Position numbers and translations under genes: made by a program. A DNA stretch of 64,000 nucleotides, taken from Streptomyces sp. NK15101 (GTDB lineage Bacteria; Actinomycetota; Actinomycetes; Streptomycetales; Streptomycetaceae). Positions 9,796 to 21,073 of this stretch are shown in pieces (positions within the stretch are counted from its first letter, which is position 1; every line of letters starts with the position of its first letter). Under the pieces are notes generated by a model that saw only the letters and a list, made by a program, of their open reading frames with translations, did not search any database and was not told the origin of the DNA. The stretch covers positions 1-64,000 of the forward strand of contig NZ_JAINVG010000006.1 of the NCBI RefSeq assembly GCF_020400725.1, given 5' to 3'.

Positions 9796-10143
9796 GAACC
9801 AACCTCTCTATCTGTACGAATACGGCTTCACCAGGGTTAGGGGAGGTCGCATCCGCAGCTCGGGAAACCCGTCTGGTCCGTACGGGACGGACGTGGCGGG
9901 CAGCCGCTCCCAGGTCTGGGCACATACGTGCAGCACGCGAACGACCCATCGCCGCTCCCGGGAATCCGGGTGGTGATGGGTGGCCCGCGACACCTTCGAA
10001 GGTGCGCGACGCTCCTGGAAACCCCGCCCGAGGGCCGGGTCTCCGGCTGACTGTCCCGTTCTGGTGGTGCCGACCGGAGCCGGACACGGGACGCAGCGAT
10101 CCGCACCAGTGTACCGGCTCCGGAGGACGCGCTCGTACGGCCC
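9796..10143. other. Intergenic leader region of rpsD
   Basis: This 348-base stretch between rarA and rpsD (both minus) has no credible gene. It contains a small hairpin at 9876-9892 (6-bp stem) and a near-perfect palindrome at 9987-10007 centred on CACCTTCGAAGGTG with flanking GCG/CGC. The latter may end rarA transcription or be part of a long rpsD leader. S4 often represses its own synthesis, so a structured leader is plausible, but no known leader motif was recognised. Confidence 0.5.
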
Positions 10144-11499
10144 TCAGCCGCCCTCGCCCTTCAGGCGCTCGCGCACCCGCTCCACCACGTCCGCGTACCT
10201 CGCCTCCGCGCCGTAGCGCGTGGGTTCGTAGTACCGGCGGCCGTGGATGGTGTCCGGGGCGTACTGCTGGGCCGCGATGCCGCCCGGCACGTCGTGCGGG
10301 TACACGTACCCCTGGGCGTGGCCGAGCTTGGCCGCGCCCTTGTAGTGGCCGTCGCGCAGGTGCGGCGGGACCGAGCCCGCGAGGCCGTTGCGGACGTCGG
10401 CGAGGGCGGCGCCGATCGCGGTCGTCGCCGCGTTCGACTTCGGGGCCAGCGCCAGGGCGATGGTGGCGTGGCTCAGGGTGAGGGCCGCCTCGGGGAAGCC
10501 GATCATCGCGACGGCCTGGGCGGCGGCGACGGCGATCGGCAGGGCGTTCGGGTCGGCGAGGCCGATGTCCTCGCTCGCGGAGATCATCAGCCGGCGGGCG
10601 ATGAAGCGCGGGTCCTCCCCCGCCTCGATCATCCGCGCCAGGTAGTGCAGGGCCGCGTCCACGTCCGAGCCGCGGATCGACTTGATGAGCGCGCTCGCCA
10701 CGTCGTAGTGCTGGTCGCCGTCCCGGTCGTACTTCACGGCCGCGCGGTCGACGGTCTCCTCCACGGTCTGGAGGGTGATCTCCGGCTCGCCCTTGGCGAT
10801 CGCCGCGCCCGCCGCCGCCTCCAGGGCGGTCAGGGCGCGCCGGGCGTCGCCGCCGGCGACGCGCAGGAGGTGCGCCTCGGCGTCCTCCGGCAGGGTCACG
10901 GCCCCGCCGAGTCCCCGCTCGCCGGTGAGGGCCCGGGCCATCAGGCCCTTGAGGTCCTCGTCGGTCAGCGGCTCCAGGGTGAGGAGCAGGGAGCGGGAGA
11001 GGAGCGGGGAGATCACGGAGAAGTACGGGTTCTCCGTGGTGGCGGCGATCAGCGTCACCCAGCGGTTCTCCACGGCCGGCAGGAGCGAGTCCTGCTGGGC
11101 CTTGGAGAAGCGGTGGATCTCGTCGAGGAAGAGGACGGTCTCCTTGCCGAAGCCGCCGACCGCGCGCCGGGCGCCGTCGATGACGGCCCGGACCTCCTTG
11201 ACGCCGGCGGTGATCGCGGACAGCTCCACGAAGCGCTTGTTCGTGGCCTTCGAGACGACGTACGCGAGGGTCGTCTTCCCGATTCCCGGCGGGCCCCAGA
11301 GGATCACCGAGGAGGCGCCGGCGGGACCGCCGTCCCCGTCGCCGACGAGCCGGCGCAGCGGCGACCCGGGCTTGAGCAGGTGCTGCTGGCCCACCACCTC
11401 GTCGAGGGTGCGGGGGCGCATCCGCACGGCCAGCGGGCTGCTGGCCGGGTCCTTCTCCTGGCGGTCTTCGGCTGCTGCGGTAAAGAGGTCGGGCTCCAC
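10144..11499 (-). CDS. rarA: Replication-associated recombination protein A (RarA/MgsA)
   Basis: A 451-residue AAA+ ATPase of the RarA/MgsA/WRNIP1 family, which acts at stalled replication forks. The protein shows the family opening [15 protein letters not shown], Walker [11 protein letters not shown] (near residue 70), Walker B FLDEIHRF, a sensor 1 region ending ATTENP and the arginine-rich [11 protein letters not shown] motif. The C-terminal tetramerisation domain includes [15 protein letters not shown] and YVYPHD. Length is normal. It is probably transcribed on its own: 43 bases separate its start from the stop of the upstream VKOR gene, so read-through is possible. Confidence 0.95.
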   Translation of the reverse strand: MEPDLFTAAAEDRQEKDPASSPLAVRMRPRTLDEVVGQQHLLKPGSPLRRLVGDGDGGPAGASSVILWGPPGIGKTTLAYVVSKATNKRFVELSAITAGVKEVRAVIDGARRAVGGFGKETVLFLDEIHRFSKAQQDSLLPAVENRWVTLIAATTENPYFSVISPLLSRSLLLTLEPLTDEDLKGLMARALTGERGLGGAVTLPEDAEAHLLRVAGGDARRALTALEAAAGAAIAKGEPEITLQTVEETVDRAAVKYDRDGDQHYDVASALIKSIRGSDVDAALHYLARMIEAGEDPRFIARRLMISASEDIGLADPNALPIAVAAAQAVAMIGFPEAALTLSHATIALALAPKSNAATTAIGAALADVRNGLAGSVPPHLRDGHYKGAAKLGHAQGYVYPHDVPGGIAAQQYAPDTIHGRRYYEPTRYGAEARYADVVERVRERLKGEGG

Positions 11500-11542
11500 A
11501 GTGATGAAGCCTAGGTCACCGCACCGACAGTCCGGATTCCCG

Positions 11543-12169
11543 TCAGCCGGTCCAGAAGTCCCACCAGCGGGTCAGGATCAGCATGCCGATGATCCCGATG
11601 TGCAGGACCGGCAGGATCCAGGTGAACTCGTCGAAGAAGGTCCTCAGGCCGCGGGGGGCGGGGATCACGCCGTGGCGCACGTTGTGCGAGGTCACGTACC
11701 AGAACATGACGATGGTGGCGACCCAGGCCAGGGAGCACCACAGGCAGAGCGAGCCGATCACGTACAGGGACTGGTACATCAGCCAGGTGCAGAACCCGAC
11801 GCCGAAGAGCGTTCCGGCGTTGAGGCCGAGCCAGTACCAGCGGCGGTAGCGGGCTCCGGCGAGCAGGCCCACGCCGATCGCGATCACCATCGCGTACGTG
11901 ACGAGGCCGAGCATCGGGTTCGGGAAGCCGAAGACCGAGGCCTGCTCGCTCTTCATGATGTTGCCGCAGGAGACGATCGGGTTGAGGCTGCACCCCGGAG
12001 TGAAGCCGGGGTCTTCCAGGAGCTTGAACTTGTCGATGGTGATGACCCAGGCGGCGAGCAGTCCGGCCGCTCCGGTGATCACGAGGAGCCAGGAGAAGGC
12101 CCGGCTCGCCCCGATCGTGCCGCCGCCGTCCCGGCCGGACCCGATCTCGTCCACCGCTGCCTTCGCCAT
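11543..12169 (-). CDS. Vitamin K epoxide reductase (VKOR) family membrane protein
   Basis: A 208-residue integral membrane thiol oxidoreductase that probably re-oxidises a periplasm-side DsbA-like partner using menaquinone, as described for mycobacterial VKOR. It has about five transmembrane helices. The two conserved cysteine pairs are visible: an external loop pair in [12 protein letters not shown] and the active-site CLWC in a helix. No fused thioredoxin domain is present. The flanks are hisS and rarA; no DsbA-type gene is adjacent, although a DsbA-like protein lies far away at 49685. Confidence 0.9.
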   Translation of the reverse strand: MAKAAVDEIGSGRDGGGTIGASRAFSWLLVITGAAGLLAAWVITIDKFKLLEDPGFTPGCSLNPIVSCGNIMKSEQASVFGFPNPMLGLVTYAMVIAIGVGLLAGARYRRWYWLGLNAGTLFGVGFCTWLMYQSLYVIGSLCLWCSLAWVATIVMFWYVTSHNVRHGVIPAPRGLRTFFDEFTWILPVLHIGIIGMLILTRWWDFWTG

Positions 12170-12254
12170 GTCACCTTTTCCCTCGCTCGACCGGCCTTGT
12201 GGGCACGGTCATTCTGCAACACGGACCTGCCGTCCGGCCGTTCGCGCGGGATAA

Positions 12255-12291
12255 GGAAGGGCCCGGACCGCGGTGTGGTCCGGGCCCTTCC
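12255..12291 (-). terminator. hisS terminator
   Basis: A perfect 15-bp GC-rich stem (12255-12269 with 12277-12291) and 7-nt loop lies 11 bases past the hisS stop on the minus strand. It also separates hisS from the VKOR promoter region. Confidence 0.85.
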
Positions 12292-12302
12292 CGTACGACG
12301 CA

Positions 12303-13565
12303 TCAGGCCAGCTTGGCCCGGACCGCCTCCACGAGACCGTCCACGGCGACGGCCTGCTGCTCGCCGGACTCCATGTCCTTGAGCTGCACGACGCCCTCGG
12401 CGAGGTCGCGCTCGCCGGCCACCACGGCGAGGCGGGCGCCCGAGCGGTTGGCGTCCTTCATGGCGCCCTTGAGGCCCTTGCCGCCGAAGGAGAAGTCGGC
12501 GGCGACGCCGGCCCTGCGGAGCTCGGTGACCTTGCCGAAGAGGAGCTTGCGGGCCTCCTCGCCGAGGGCGACGGCGAAGACGCTGGTGGCCGCGGGGATG
12601 TCGAGCTCGACGCCCTCCGCCTCCAGGGCGAGGACCGTGCGGTCCACGCCGAGCGCCCAGCCCACCGACGGCAGCGCGGGTCCGCCGATCATCTCGGAGA
12701 GGCCGTCGTAGCGGCCGCCGCCGCCGACCGCGGACTGCGAGCCGAGGCCGTCGTGCACGAACTCGAAGGTGGTCCGGGTGTAGTAGTCCAGGCCGCGCAC
12801 CAGCTTCGGGTCGTCCTCGAAGACGACGCCCGCCGCGGTGATCAGGGTGCGCACCTCCTCGTGGTACGCCTTGCACGCGTCGCAGAGGTAGTCGCGCAGG
12901 AGCGGCGCGTCGACCAGCTGCTTCTGGACGTCGGCCCGCTTGTCGTCGAGGACGCGCAGCGGGTTGATCTCGGCGCGGCGCAGGGTCTCCTCGTCGAGGT
13001 CGAGACCGCGCAGGAAGGTCTGCAGGGCCTCGCGGTAGACGGGGCGGCACTCCTTGTCGCCGAGCGAGTTCAGCAGGATGCGGAAGTCGCGCAGGCCGAG
13101 GGCGCGGTACGCCTCGTCGGCCAGGATGATCAGCTCGGCGTCGAGCGCCGGGTCCTCGGCGCCGATCGCCTCGGCGCCGACCTGGGAGAAGTGCCTGTAG
13201 CGGCCCTTCTGCGGGCGCTCGTAGCGGTAGTACGAGCCGGAGTACCAGAGCTTCACGGGGAGGTTGCCCTGCTTGTGCAGGTTCGCCTCCAGGGCGGCGC
13301 GCAGCACGGAGGCGGTTCCCTCGGGACGCAGGGCGAGCTTGTCGCCGCCCTTGGTCTCGAAGGCGTACATCTCCTTCGTGACGATGTCGGTGGACTCGCC
13401 GACACCGCGGGCGAACAGGTTGACATCCTCGAAGCCGGGGGTCTCGACGTAGCCGTAGCCGGACTTCCGCAGCGGGGCGGCGATCGCGTCACGGACCGCC
13501 AGGTACTTCGCGGAGAACGGCGGAATCAGGTCGTACGTGCCCTTGGGGGCCTTGAAGGTGCTCAC
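12303..13565 (-). CDS. hisS: Histidyl-tRNA synthetase
   Basis: A 420-residue class II synthetase that charges tRNA-His. It begins with [15 protein letters not shown] after a GTG start at 13565. It carries motif 2 around [11 protein letters not shown], the histidine-specific [15 protein letters not shown] motif and a C-terminal anticodon-binding domain ([13 protein letters not shown] onwards). Reading further upstream in the same frame gives non-conserved sequence that overlaps the metallo-hydrolase gene, so the GTG is chosen. It starts 10 bases after that gene's stop and is probably co-transcribed with it. This pair is a conserved actinobacterial arrangement. Confidence 0.95.
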   Translation of the reverse strand: MSTFKAPKGTYDLIPPFSAKYLAVRDAIAAPLRKSGYGYVETPGFEDVNLFARGVGESTDIVTKEMYAFETKGGDKLALRPEGTASVLRAALEANLHKQGNLPVKLWYSGSYYRYERPQKGRYRHFSQVGAEAIGAEDPALDAELIILADEAYRALGLRDFRILLNSLGDKECRPVYREALQTFLRGLDLDEETLRRAEINPLRVLDDKRADVQKQLVDAPLLRDYLCDACKAYHEEVRTLITAAGVVFEDDPKLVRGLDYYTRTTFEFVHDGLGSQSAVGGGGRYDGLSEMIGGPALPSVGWALGVDRTVLALEAEGVELDIPAATSVFAVALGEEARKLLFGKVTELRRAGVAADFSFGGKGLKGAMKDANRSGARLAVVAGERDLAEGVVQLKDMESGEQQAVAVDGLVEAVRAKLA

Positions 13566-13575
13566 GAAAATCTCG

Positions 13576-14283
13576 TCACATTCCTCGTCGGGGAGCGTCC
13601 GTGCTCCCGAGGCCGGCGGCCACGTCCCGCAGATAGGGGTTCGTGGCGCGCTCCTGGCCGATGGTCGTCTGGGGACCGTGTCCCGACAGGACCACGGTCG
13701 AGTTGTCGAGCGGCAGGCACACGCGGGCCAGCGACGCGAGCATCTCGTCCATGTCACCGCCGGGAAGGTCGGTGCGTCCGATGGAGCCGGCGAACAGCAG
13801 ATCCCCGGAGAAGAACACGGAGGGGATCTCCGTGGTCTCGGGCATCCGGAAGGTCACCGACCCCTTGGTATGGCCGGGCGCGTGGGCGACGGAGAACTCC
13901 AGACCGGCGAGCTTCAGCTGAGCACCGTCGGTGAGCTCGCGCACGTCGTCGGGCTCTCCCACGGTCAGCTCGCCCATGAGGGGCATCCCGATGGAGCGGC
14001 CGAGGGCCTTCTCCGGGTCGCTCATCATGTAGCGGTCGGACGGGTGGATCCACGCGGGGACGTCATGGGCGCCGCACACCGGGACGACGGAGGCGACGTG
14101 GTCGATGTGTCCATGGGTGAGGACGACGGCGACGGGCTTGAGCCGATGCTTCTTCAGCGTCTCCTCGACCCCCTGCGCGGCCTGGTGGCCGGGGTCGATG
14201 ATCACGCACTCCTCGCCTGCGGCGGGGGCGACCAGGTAGCAGTTGGTCCCCCAGGCCCCGGCGGGGAACCCGGCAATCAGCAC
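13576..14283 (-). CDS. MBL-fold metallo-hydrolase (glyoxalase II-like)
   Basis: A 235-residue metallo-beta-lactamase-fold hydrolase. The di-metal site is shown by THGHIDH (HxHxDH), a later histidine in APGHTKG, and an aspartate in FSGDLLF. It resembles the short glyoxalase II-like hydrolases found next to hisS in actinobacteria. Since Streptomyces uses mycothiol rather than glutathione, the natural substrate is more likely a mycothiol thioester or another ester; this is inference. It is divergent from the cyclophilin gene (153 bases between the starts) and leads into hisS. Confidence 0.9.
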   Translation of the reverse strand: MLIAGFPAGAWGTNCYLVAPAAGEECVIIDPGHQAAQGVEETLKKHRLKPVAVVLTHGHIDHVASVVPVCGAHDVPAWIHPSDRYMMSDPEKALGRSIGMPLMGELTVGEPDDVRELTDGAQLKLAGLEFSVAHAPGHTKGSVTFRMPETTEIPSVFFSGDLLFAGSIGRTDLPGGDMDEMLASLARVCLPLDNSTVVLSGHGPQTTIGQERATNPYLRDVAAGLGSTDAPRRGM

Positions 14284-14436
14284 GTTCGTCCTTAGGGTCG
14301 TCCGGCACGAGGCGCGGAAATCACGGAATGCGGCAGATCAGAGCCTACCGGCGGTGCCGCTTCCACAGCCAACCCGTATACGGTACGGGCACATCCGGCC
14401 AGGACAGGAACAGACGAGCGACAAGGAGCGGACCCG

Positions 14437-15228
14437 GTGGTCACCAGCGATCAGCGGCGGCGGCAGCTTGCCAGGGAGAAGTACGCGCGGCAGCAGCAGC
14501 GGCGGGAGGAGAACCGGCGCAAGGCGAAGCGCCGCAACACCGTCATCGCGGCCGCCCTCGCGGTGGTGCTGGCCGCGGGCGGCGCCGTGTACGCCTCCGT
14601 GGCACTGACGGACGGCTCCTCGAAGGGCTCGGACAACACGGCGAGCGACGCGCCCACCCCGGCGCCCTCGGAGAGCGGGTCGAAGAGCTCGGAGCCGGAG
14701 CTGACCGTCGACCGGAAGGCCACGTACGCCATGGCCCTCAAGACGAACGAGGGCGACGTCACGATCACCATGGACGCGGCGAAGACCCCGCACACGGTGA
14801 ACTCCTTCAAGCACCTCGCCGACAAGAAGTACTTCGACGGGACCAAGTGCCACCGCCTCACGACCGAGGGCATCTACGTGCTCCAGTGCGGCGACCCCAA
14901 GGGCGACGGCACCGGCGGCCCCGGCTACACGATCCCCGACGAGAACCTGGGCGCCCTCGGCAAGGCGGGCGCGGACGGCACGGTGACCTTCCCGGCCGGC
15001 ACCGTCGCCATGGCCAACACCGGACAGCCGGGCTCCGGCGGCTCGCAGTTCTTCCTCGTCTACAAGGACACCAAGCTGCCGCCGACCTACACCCCCTTCG
15101 GGAAGATCGACGCGGCCGGCCTCAAGGCGGTCCAGGACGTGGCGAAGGCGGGCGTCGAGGGCGGCGCGACGGACGGCGCTCCGAAGAAGCCCGTCACCAT
15201 CGAGAAGGCGACCGTCGCGAAGAAGTGA
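14437..15228 (+). CDS. Cyclophilin-type peptidyl-prolyl isomerase, membrane-anchored
   Basis: A 263-residue cyclophilin. A basic N-terminal cytoplasmic part (about 1-40, rich in Arg/Lys/Gln) precedes a transmembrane segment at about 41-60, then a Ser/Thr/Pro/Gly linker and the cyclophilin domain. That domain has HTVNSFKHLAD, FDGTKCHRL and GSGGSQFFLVY in order. Extracytoplasmic prolyl isomerisation during protein folding is the likely role. GTG is the start, with AAGGAG 8 bases upstream. A 9-bp hairpin follows the stop. Synteny places it between the hisS block and relA, as in other Streptomyces. Confidence 0.92.
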   Translation: MVTSDQRRRQLAREKYARQQQRREENRRKAKRRNTVIAAALAVVLAAGGAVYASVALTDGSSKGSDNTASDAPTPAPSESGSKSSEPELTVDRKATYAMALKTNEGDVTITMDAAKTPHTVNSFKHLADKKYFDGTKCHRLTTEGIYVLQCGDPKGDGTGGPGYTIPDENLGALGKAGADGTVTFPAGTVAMANTGQPGSGGSQFFLVYKDTKLPPTYTPFGKIDAAGLKAVQDVAKAGVEGGATDGAPKKPVTIEKATVAKK

Positions 15229-15248
15229 GCCCGCTCGTCCGCACGCGG

Positions 15249-15274
15249 GCGCGACCGTCGAATCTCGGTCGCGC
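15249..15274 (+). terminator. Cyclophilin gene terminator
   Basis: A 9-bp perfect stem, GCGCGACCG with CGGTCGCGC, and an 8-nt loop, 20 bases past the stop codon. Confidence 0.7.
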
Positions 15275-15427
15275 TGAGTGCGGACAGCCGGGCCGCCGTT
15301 CGCCTAGATTGGCGTTGTGCAGCGTGGGCCGTCGGCCGCGCTGTGGAAGGCGGGCGAGGCCCGCCGGGAAACTGTGGACGATGCCCGGGGGTACGACCCC
15401 GTGACGGCATCATGGTGAGGAGGCGCT

Positions 15428-16657
15428 GTGAGCAGCGACCCGTGGGGCCGCGTCGACGAGACGGGCACCGTGTACGTGCGGACGGCCGAGGGCGAGAAGG
15501 TCGTCGGATCGTGGCAGGCCGGCACCCCTGAGGAGGCCCTGGCCTACTTCGAGCGCAAGTACGAGGGCTTGGTTGTCGAGATCGGCCTCCTCGAGAAGCG
15601 GGTGAAGACCACCGACCTCTCGGCGAAGGACGCCACCGCGGCGATCGAGCACATCCGCCAGCAGGTCGACGAGCACCACGCCGTCGGCGACCTGGCCGCG
15701 CTCTCGGCCCGTCTCGACAAGCTGGTCGAGACGGTCGACTCGCGCCGCGAGGAGCGCAAGGCCCAGAAGGCCAAGCAGACCGACGAGGCGCGTGCGGCCA
15801 AGGAGAAGCTCGTCGCCGAGGCCGAGGAGCTGGCCCAGAGCGAGCAGTGGCGCTCCGCGGGAGAGCGGCTGCGGGCGCTCGTGGACACCTGGAAGGGCCT
15901 TCCCCGGCTCGACCGCAAGTCCGACGACGAGCTGTGGCACCGCTTCTCGCACGCCCGCTCGGCGTTCTCGAAGCGCCGCAAGGCCCACTTCGCGTCGCTG
16001 GACGCCCAGCGCGAGGACGCCCGCAAGGCGAAGGAGCGTCTGGTCGCCGAGGCGGAGTCGCTGTCGAACTCCACGGACTGGGGCAACACGGCGGCCCGCT
16101 ACCGCGAGCTGATGGCGGAGTGGAAGGCGGCCGGCCGCGCCCAGCGCGAGCACGAGGACGACCTGTGGAACCGCTTCCGCGGCGCCCAGGACGTCTTCTT
16201 CGCGGCGCGCGGCGAGGTCTTCGCCGAGCGGGACGCGGAGCAGACCGAGAACCTCAAGCTGAAGGAGGAGCTCGCGACCGAGGCCGAGAAGCTGGTGCCG
16301 GTGACGGACCTGAAGGCGGCGCGCGCGGCCTTCCGTTCCCTCAACGAGCGCTGGGAGGCCATCGGCCACGTCCCGCGTGACGCCCGTCCCAAGGTCGAGG
16401 GCCGGATGCACACGGTGGAGCGGGCGATCCAGGAGGCCGAGGAGGCCGAGTGGCGCCGGACGAACCCGGAGGCGCGCGCGCGTGCCGCGGGTCTGACCGG
16501 TCAGCTCCAGGACGCGGTCGAGAAGCTGCGCAAGCAGATCGACGCGGCCCGTGCCGCCGGCAACGACGCCAAGGCCGACAAGCTGGCTCGTGAGCTGGAG
16601 GGCCGTCAGGCCCTGCTCGACCAGGCGCTGAAGGGCCTGGAGGAGTTCGGCGGCTGA
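15428..16657 (+). CDS. DUF349 domain-containing coiled-coil protein
   Basis: A 409-residue, almost wholly helical, charged protein with several DUF349 repeats (repeated W...RF..A...F pattern, for example in LWHRFSHARSAFSKRR and LWNRFRGAQDVFFAAR). No enzyme motif is visible. Members of this family in other bacteria have been linked to stress or partition, but no firm function can be given here. An excellent ribosome site, AGGAGG, lies 4 bases before the GTG start. It stands between the cyclophilin gene and relA and ends at a bidirectional terminator. Confidence 0.88.
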   Translation: MSSDPWGRVDETGTVYVRTAEGEKVVGSWQAGTPEEALAYFERKYEGLVVEIGLLEKRVKTTDLSAKDATAAIEHIRQQVDEHHAVGDLAALSARLDKLVETVDSRREERKAQKAKQTDEARAAKEKLVAEAEELAQSEQWRSAGERLRALVDTWKGLPRLDRKSDDELWHRFSHARSAFSKRRKAHFASLDAQREDARKAKERLVAEAESLSNSTDWGNTAARYRELMAEWKAAGRAQREHEDDLWNRFRGAQDVFFAARGEVFAERDAEQTENLKLKEELATEAEKLVPVTDLKAARAAFRSLNERWEAIGHVPRDARPKVEGRMHTVERAIQEAEEAEWRRTNPEARARAAGLTGQLQDAVEKLRKQIDAARAAGNDAKADKLARELEGRQALLDQALKGLEEFGG

Positions 16658-16674
16658 TGCCCTGACCCCTGCTG

Positions 16675-16717
16675 TACGAGGAAGGCCCCCGGCTGCGTGC
16701 CGGGGGCCTTCCTCGTA
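16675..16717. terminator. Bidirectional terminator between DUF349 gene and relA
   Basis: A perfect 19-bp inverted repeat (16675-16693 and 16699-16717) with a 5-nt loop. It lies between the convergent DUF349 and relA genes and can serve both. Confidence 0.95.
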
Positions 16718-16731
16718 CGTGCCGTGTGCCG

Positions 16732-19194
<2,463 letters not shown>

Positions 19195-19207
19195 GAAGCG
19201 CTCCTCA

Positions 19208-19238
19208 GGGGGTCCCCCCGGACGGGGTCTGGGGGAGG
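19208..19238. repeat. Dispersed GC-rich hairpin element in the relA leader, copy 1
   Basis: A sequence of the form G5-T-C6 ... G5-A-G-G, folding as CCCCC-A-GAC / GTC-C-GGGGG on the minus strand, sits 13 bases upstream of the proposed relA TTG start. The same flanking pattern occurs at 29820-29862. This type of palindrome is, from memory, scattered through Streptomyces intergenic DNA. Confidence 0.6.
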
Positions 19239-19402
19239 TTCCGGGTCCCCCGGTCAGGCCCGGAAAGACCATGGTATCGAGCCAGGACTGCCCGTGCTCA
19301 CGCGCCCGGGTTTCGGACCGCTCCCGAACGGGCAGTGCCGCGGGCGCCGGGGGGCTCCGGAGGACACGGAGGCGATCCGGGCGTCACCCCGGAGAACGCG
19401 GA

Positions 19403-19433
19403 GGGGCGCTCCGGGGATTCCCCGGAGCGCCCC
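19403..19433 (-). terminator. apt terminator
   Basis: A perfect 14-bp stem (19403-19416 with 19420-19433) and 3-nt loop, 20 bases past the apt stop. A second small palindrome (8-bp arms) follows at 19435-19452. Confidence 0.85.
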
Positions 19434-19453
19434 GATCGGGGTGGACCCCGATG

Positions 19454-20005
19454 TCAGACCGTGATCAGCGCCGTGAGCGGCGCGCCGTTCAGGGCCGGCT
19501 CCAGCCGGGCGCGGCCCGGGAGGAAGCCGAGTTCCATGAGGACGGCGACGCCCGCGACCTCGGCGCCCGCGCGGCGGATCAGCTCGATGGAGGCCTCGGC
19601 CGTGCCACCGGTGGCGAGGACGTCGTCGATGACCATGACGCGGTCGCCCGCGACCAGGTCCTCGGCGTGCACCTCGATCTCGGCGGTGCCGTACTCCAGC
19701 TCGTACGCCTGGCTGAGCGTGGCACCGGGGAGCTTGCCGGCCTTGCGGACCGGGATGAAGCCCAGGCCCGCGCGGACGGCCACCGGAGCGGCCAGGATGA
19801 AGCCGCGGGCCTCCAGGCCGACGATCTTCGTCGCGCCGTGCGCGGAGCACAGTCCGGCGAGGGCGTCGGTGAGCGCCGTGAACGCGTCCGGGTCCGCGAG
19901 CAGCGGCGTGATGTCCTTGAACAGCACGCCCGGCTTCGGGTAGTCGGGGACGTCACGGATGCGGCTGAGCAGGAGTCCGCTGACGTCCTGGGCCTCTGCG
20001 GTCAT
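19454..20005 (-). CDS. apt: Adenine phosphoribosyltransferase
   Basis: A 183-residue purine salvage enzyme that converts adenine and PRPP to AMP. The PRPP-binding loop reads VMVIDDVLATGGTAEAS, and the N-terminal base-binding part includes PKPGVLFKDITPLL and GLEARGFILA. The ATG overlaps the secF stop by 4 bases (ATGA), so translation is coupled to secF. It sits between secDF and relA, a typical actinobacterial order. Confidence 0.96.
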   Translation of the reverse strand: MTAEAQDVSGLLLSRIRDVPDYPKPGVLFKDITPLLADPDAFTALTDALAGLCSAHGATKIVGLEARGFILAAPVAVRAGLGFIPVRKAGKLPGATLSQAYELEYGTAEIEVHAEDLVAGDRVMVIDDVLATGGTAEASIELIRRAGAEVAGVAVLMELGFLPGRARLEPALNGAPLTALITV

Positions 20006-21072
20006 CCTCGGTGCTCCCGGGTGCCGCGGCGGCCCGCCCGGGGACCGACGACGGCGGCCTCGGCGGACGGGTCGTCCGCCGCGTCCAGCGGCTCGCCCTT
20101 GGCGGCGGCGGAGGCTCGCTTGACCAGGATGCGCTTCCGGAGCGCCTTGATCGACGGCTCGCGCTCCTTGAGGTCGGCCACGAGCGGGGTGGCGATGAAG
20201 ATCGAGGAGTACGCACCGGCGGCGAGACCCACGAACAGCGACAGCGAGATGTCGTTGAGCATGCCGGCGCCGAGGACGCCGCCACCGATGAAGAGCAGGC
20301 CGGCGACCGGCAGCAGCGCGACGACGGTGGTGTTGATCGAACGGACCAGGGTGCCGTTGATCGAGCGGTTGGCCAGCTCGCTGTAGGTGTAGCGGGTCTG
20401 CTTGGTGATGTCCTTCGTCTGCTCCTTGAGGGAGTCGAAGACGACGACGGTGTCGTACAGGGAGTAACCGAGGATCGTCAGCAGACCGATGACCGTGCCG
20501 ACGGTGACCTCGAAGCCGACCAGCGAGTAGATGCCCACCGTGATCGTGAGGTCGTGGATGAGGGCGACGAGTGCCGCGAGGGCCATCCGCCACTCGAAGG
20601 CGATGGCCAGGTAGATCACCACGAGGATCATGAAGACCCCCAGGCCGGTCCAGGCCTTGTTGGCGATCTGCTCACCCCAGCTGGGGCCCACGAGCTCGGC
20701 CGCGATCTTGTCCTCGGGGACGTTCAGGTCCTTGGCGAGCTCCTCGCGGACCTGGTCGGACTTCGCGGTGTCGAGACCGCCGACCTGGATGCGGAGCGAG
20801 CCGCTGCCGAGCTCCTGGACGATCGCGTCGTGGCCGGAGGCCTCTTCCGCGTACTCCTGGGCCTGGCTGACGGAGACGTCCGTCTTCGGGGTGGTGAAGA
20901 CGGCACCGCCCTGGAACTCGATGCCCATGTTGAGGCCGCGGACGGCCAGGGCGACGATGGCGGTGATGGTGATCAGGATGGACAGGCCATACCAGATCTT
21001 GCGGTTTCCGATGAAGTCGTAACCGACCTCACCGCGGTGGAGCCGGGCGCCGAGATCGCCGAGCTTCGACAT
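20002..21072 (-). CDS. secF: Protein translocase subunit SecF
   Basis: A 356-residue membrane subunit that, with SecD, uses proton motive force to help preprotein export. Six transmembrane helices are visible: one near the N-terminus (IWYGLSILITITAIVALAV), then a periplasmic domain and five C-terminal helices with GYSLYDTVVVFD. The ATG at 21072 follows the secD stop by one base and has AAGGAGG 4 bases before it. This is preferred to an earlier in-frame ATG inside secD. The cytoplasmic C-tail is basic and ends in a disordered stretch that overlaps apt. Confidence 0.95.
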   Translation of the reverse strand: MSKLGDLGARLHRGEVGYDFIGNRKIWYGLSILITITAIVALAVRGLNMGIEFQGGAVFTTPKTDVSVSQAQEYAEEASGHDAIVQELGSGSLRIQVGGLDTAKSDQVREELAKDLNVPEDKIAAELVGPSWGEQIANKAWTGLGVFMILVVIYLAIAFEWRMALAALVALIHDLTITVGIYSLVGFEVTVGTVIGLLTILGYSLYDTVVVFDSLKEQTKDITKQTRYTYSELANRSINGTLVRSINTTVVALLPVAGLLFIGGGVLGAGMLNDISLSLFVGLAAGAYSSIFIATPLVADLKEREPSIKALRKRILVKRASAAAKGEPLDAADDPSAEAAVVGPRAGRRGTREHRG

Positions 21073-21073
21073 C